5,641 bases of DNA from contig JAOUFX010000250.1 in the NCBI GenBank assembly GCA_029857975.1, forward strand, positions 1-5,641, in the 5' to 3' direction. Under the pieces are notes generated by a model. It was not told the origin of the DNA, did no database searches, and was given only the letters and a program-made list of their open reading frames with translations. The DNA comes from Deltaproteobacteria bacterium. Its GTDB lineage: Bacteria; Desulfobacterota; SM23-61. The stretch's first letter is position 1. Each line of letters opens with the position of its first letter. Of the stretch, positions 5,549 through 5,641 are shown in pieces. A program made the position numbers and the translations under genes.

Positions 5549-5556
5549 CCTCCTTT
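5549..5556 (-). promoter_or_regulatory. Orphan Shine-Dalgarno sequence
   Basis: AAAGGAGG on the minus strand, in the same GAAAGGAGG context as the SDR and dctP sites, but with no ATG or GTG at usable distance. The bases after it read GTTGATTCATCG. A TTG lies only 1 nt away, and would open a frame of about 24 codons. It may mark the front of a gene that has been lost, with its place now taken by the Dabb promoter. Chance in a purine-rich stretch is the alternative. Confidence 0.3.
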
Positions 5557-5625
5557 CTTTCGTTTCTCCCTCTCCCCAGCACCTTCTTGGCGATCCGACC
5601 CCCTGGACCTCAGCCCTTGACTCCA

Positions 5626-5641
5626 CCCCCCCCCCCCCCCC
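5626..5641. other. Terminal poly-C run, likely contig-end artefact
   Basis: Sixteen consecutive C bases form the very end of the window, after a C/T-rich stretch (5560-5625) in which I see no gene. A homopolymer of this length exactly at a sequence end is typical of two-colour-chemistry poly-G read tails carried into an assembly. Treat these bases as unreliable. Confidence 0.7.

Noticed and set aside
1..5641. CRISPR arrays, tRNA or rRNA genes, insertion sequences, toxin-antitoxin or defence genes
   Set aside because: Searched by eye on both strands. There are no regularly spaced repeats, cloverleaf arms, transposase motifs or terminal inverted repeats.

Overview
The window looks like a short bacterial contig, possibly from a metagenome. 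The best guess at origin is a Gram-negative anaerobe-type lineage such as the former Deltaproteobacteria. That guess rests on a complete periplasmic-binding-protein TRAP transporter, a glycine-rich RRM protein of the kind common in that group, and strong AGGAGG ribosome-binding sites. It is an inference from gene content, not a phylogenetic placement. All supported genes lie on the minus strand. The last 16 bases (5626-5641) are a pure C run, which looks like a contig-end or sequencing artefact.

Right-hand block (5476 down to 1430), read on the minus strand: a near-consensus sigma-70 promoter (5448-5476) drives a small Dabb-family (dimeric alpha/beta barrel) protein (5426-5139). It is followed by a short-chain dehydrogenase/reductase (5038-4292). 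Then come the three parts of a DctP-type TRAP transporter: periplasmic binding protein (4197-3172), small membrane subunit (3167-2704, carrying a frameshift) and large membrane subunit (2707-1430). The transporter genes are tightly packed, with a 4-nt gap and then an ATGA overlap. The likely theme is capture and Na+/H+-coupled import of an organic acid or related small molecule, then NAD(P)-dependent oxidation or reduction by the SDR. The actual substrate cannot be read from the sequence.

Behind the transporter (1429-1134) there is no intact gene, but the region is not empty. At 1134-1177 sits the last dozen or so codons of a second SDR whose C-terminus nearly matches that of the intact SDR at 4292. 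The rest of that gene is missing or unrecognisable. A second possible gene remnant lies at 1276-1401. The TRAP genes are therefore bracketed by two SDR 3' ends, a sign of duplication or deletion at this locus.

Middle gap (1133-831): a REP-like GC-rich hairpin (1101-1124), a strong bidirectional terminator (945-985) that separates the two blocks, and a 15-bp inverted repeat (862-876).

Left-hand block (830 down to 264): a single-RRM RNA-binding protein with a Gly/Arg-rich tail (830-492) and, 39 nt later, a 62-residue SEC-C zinc-motif protein (452-264). These are probably co-transcribed. The first 170 bases may hold the 3' end of a plus-strand gene entering from outside the window; this is weakly supported.

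I found no CRISPR array, tRNA, rRNA, insertion sequence or defence system. The unusual features are the SDR gene remnant, the frameshifted small TRAP subunit and an orphan Shine-Dalgarno sequence upstream of the Dabb promoter.
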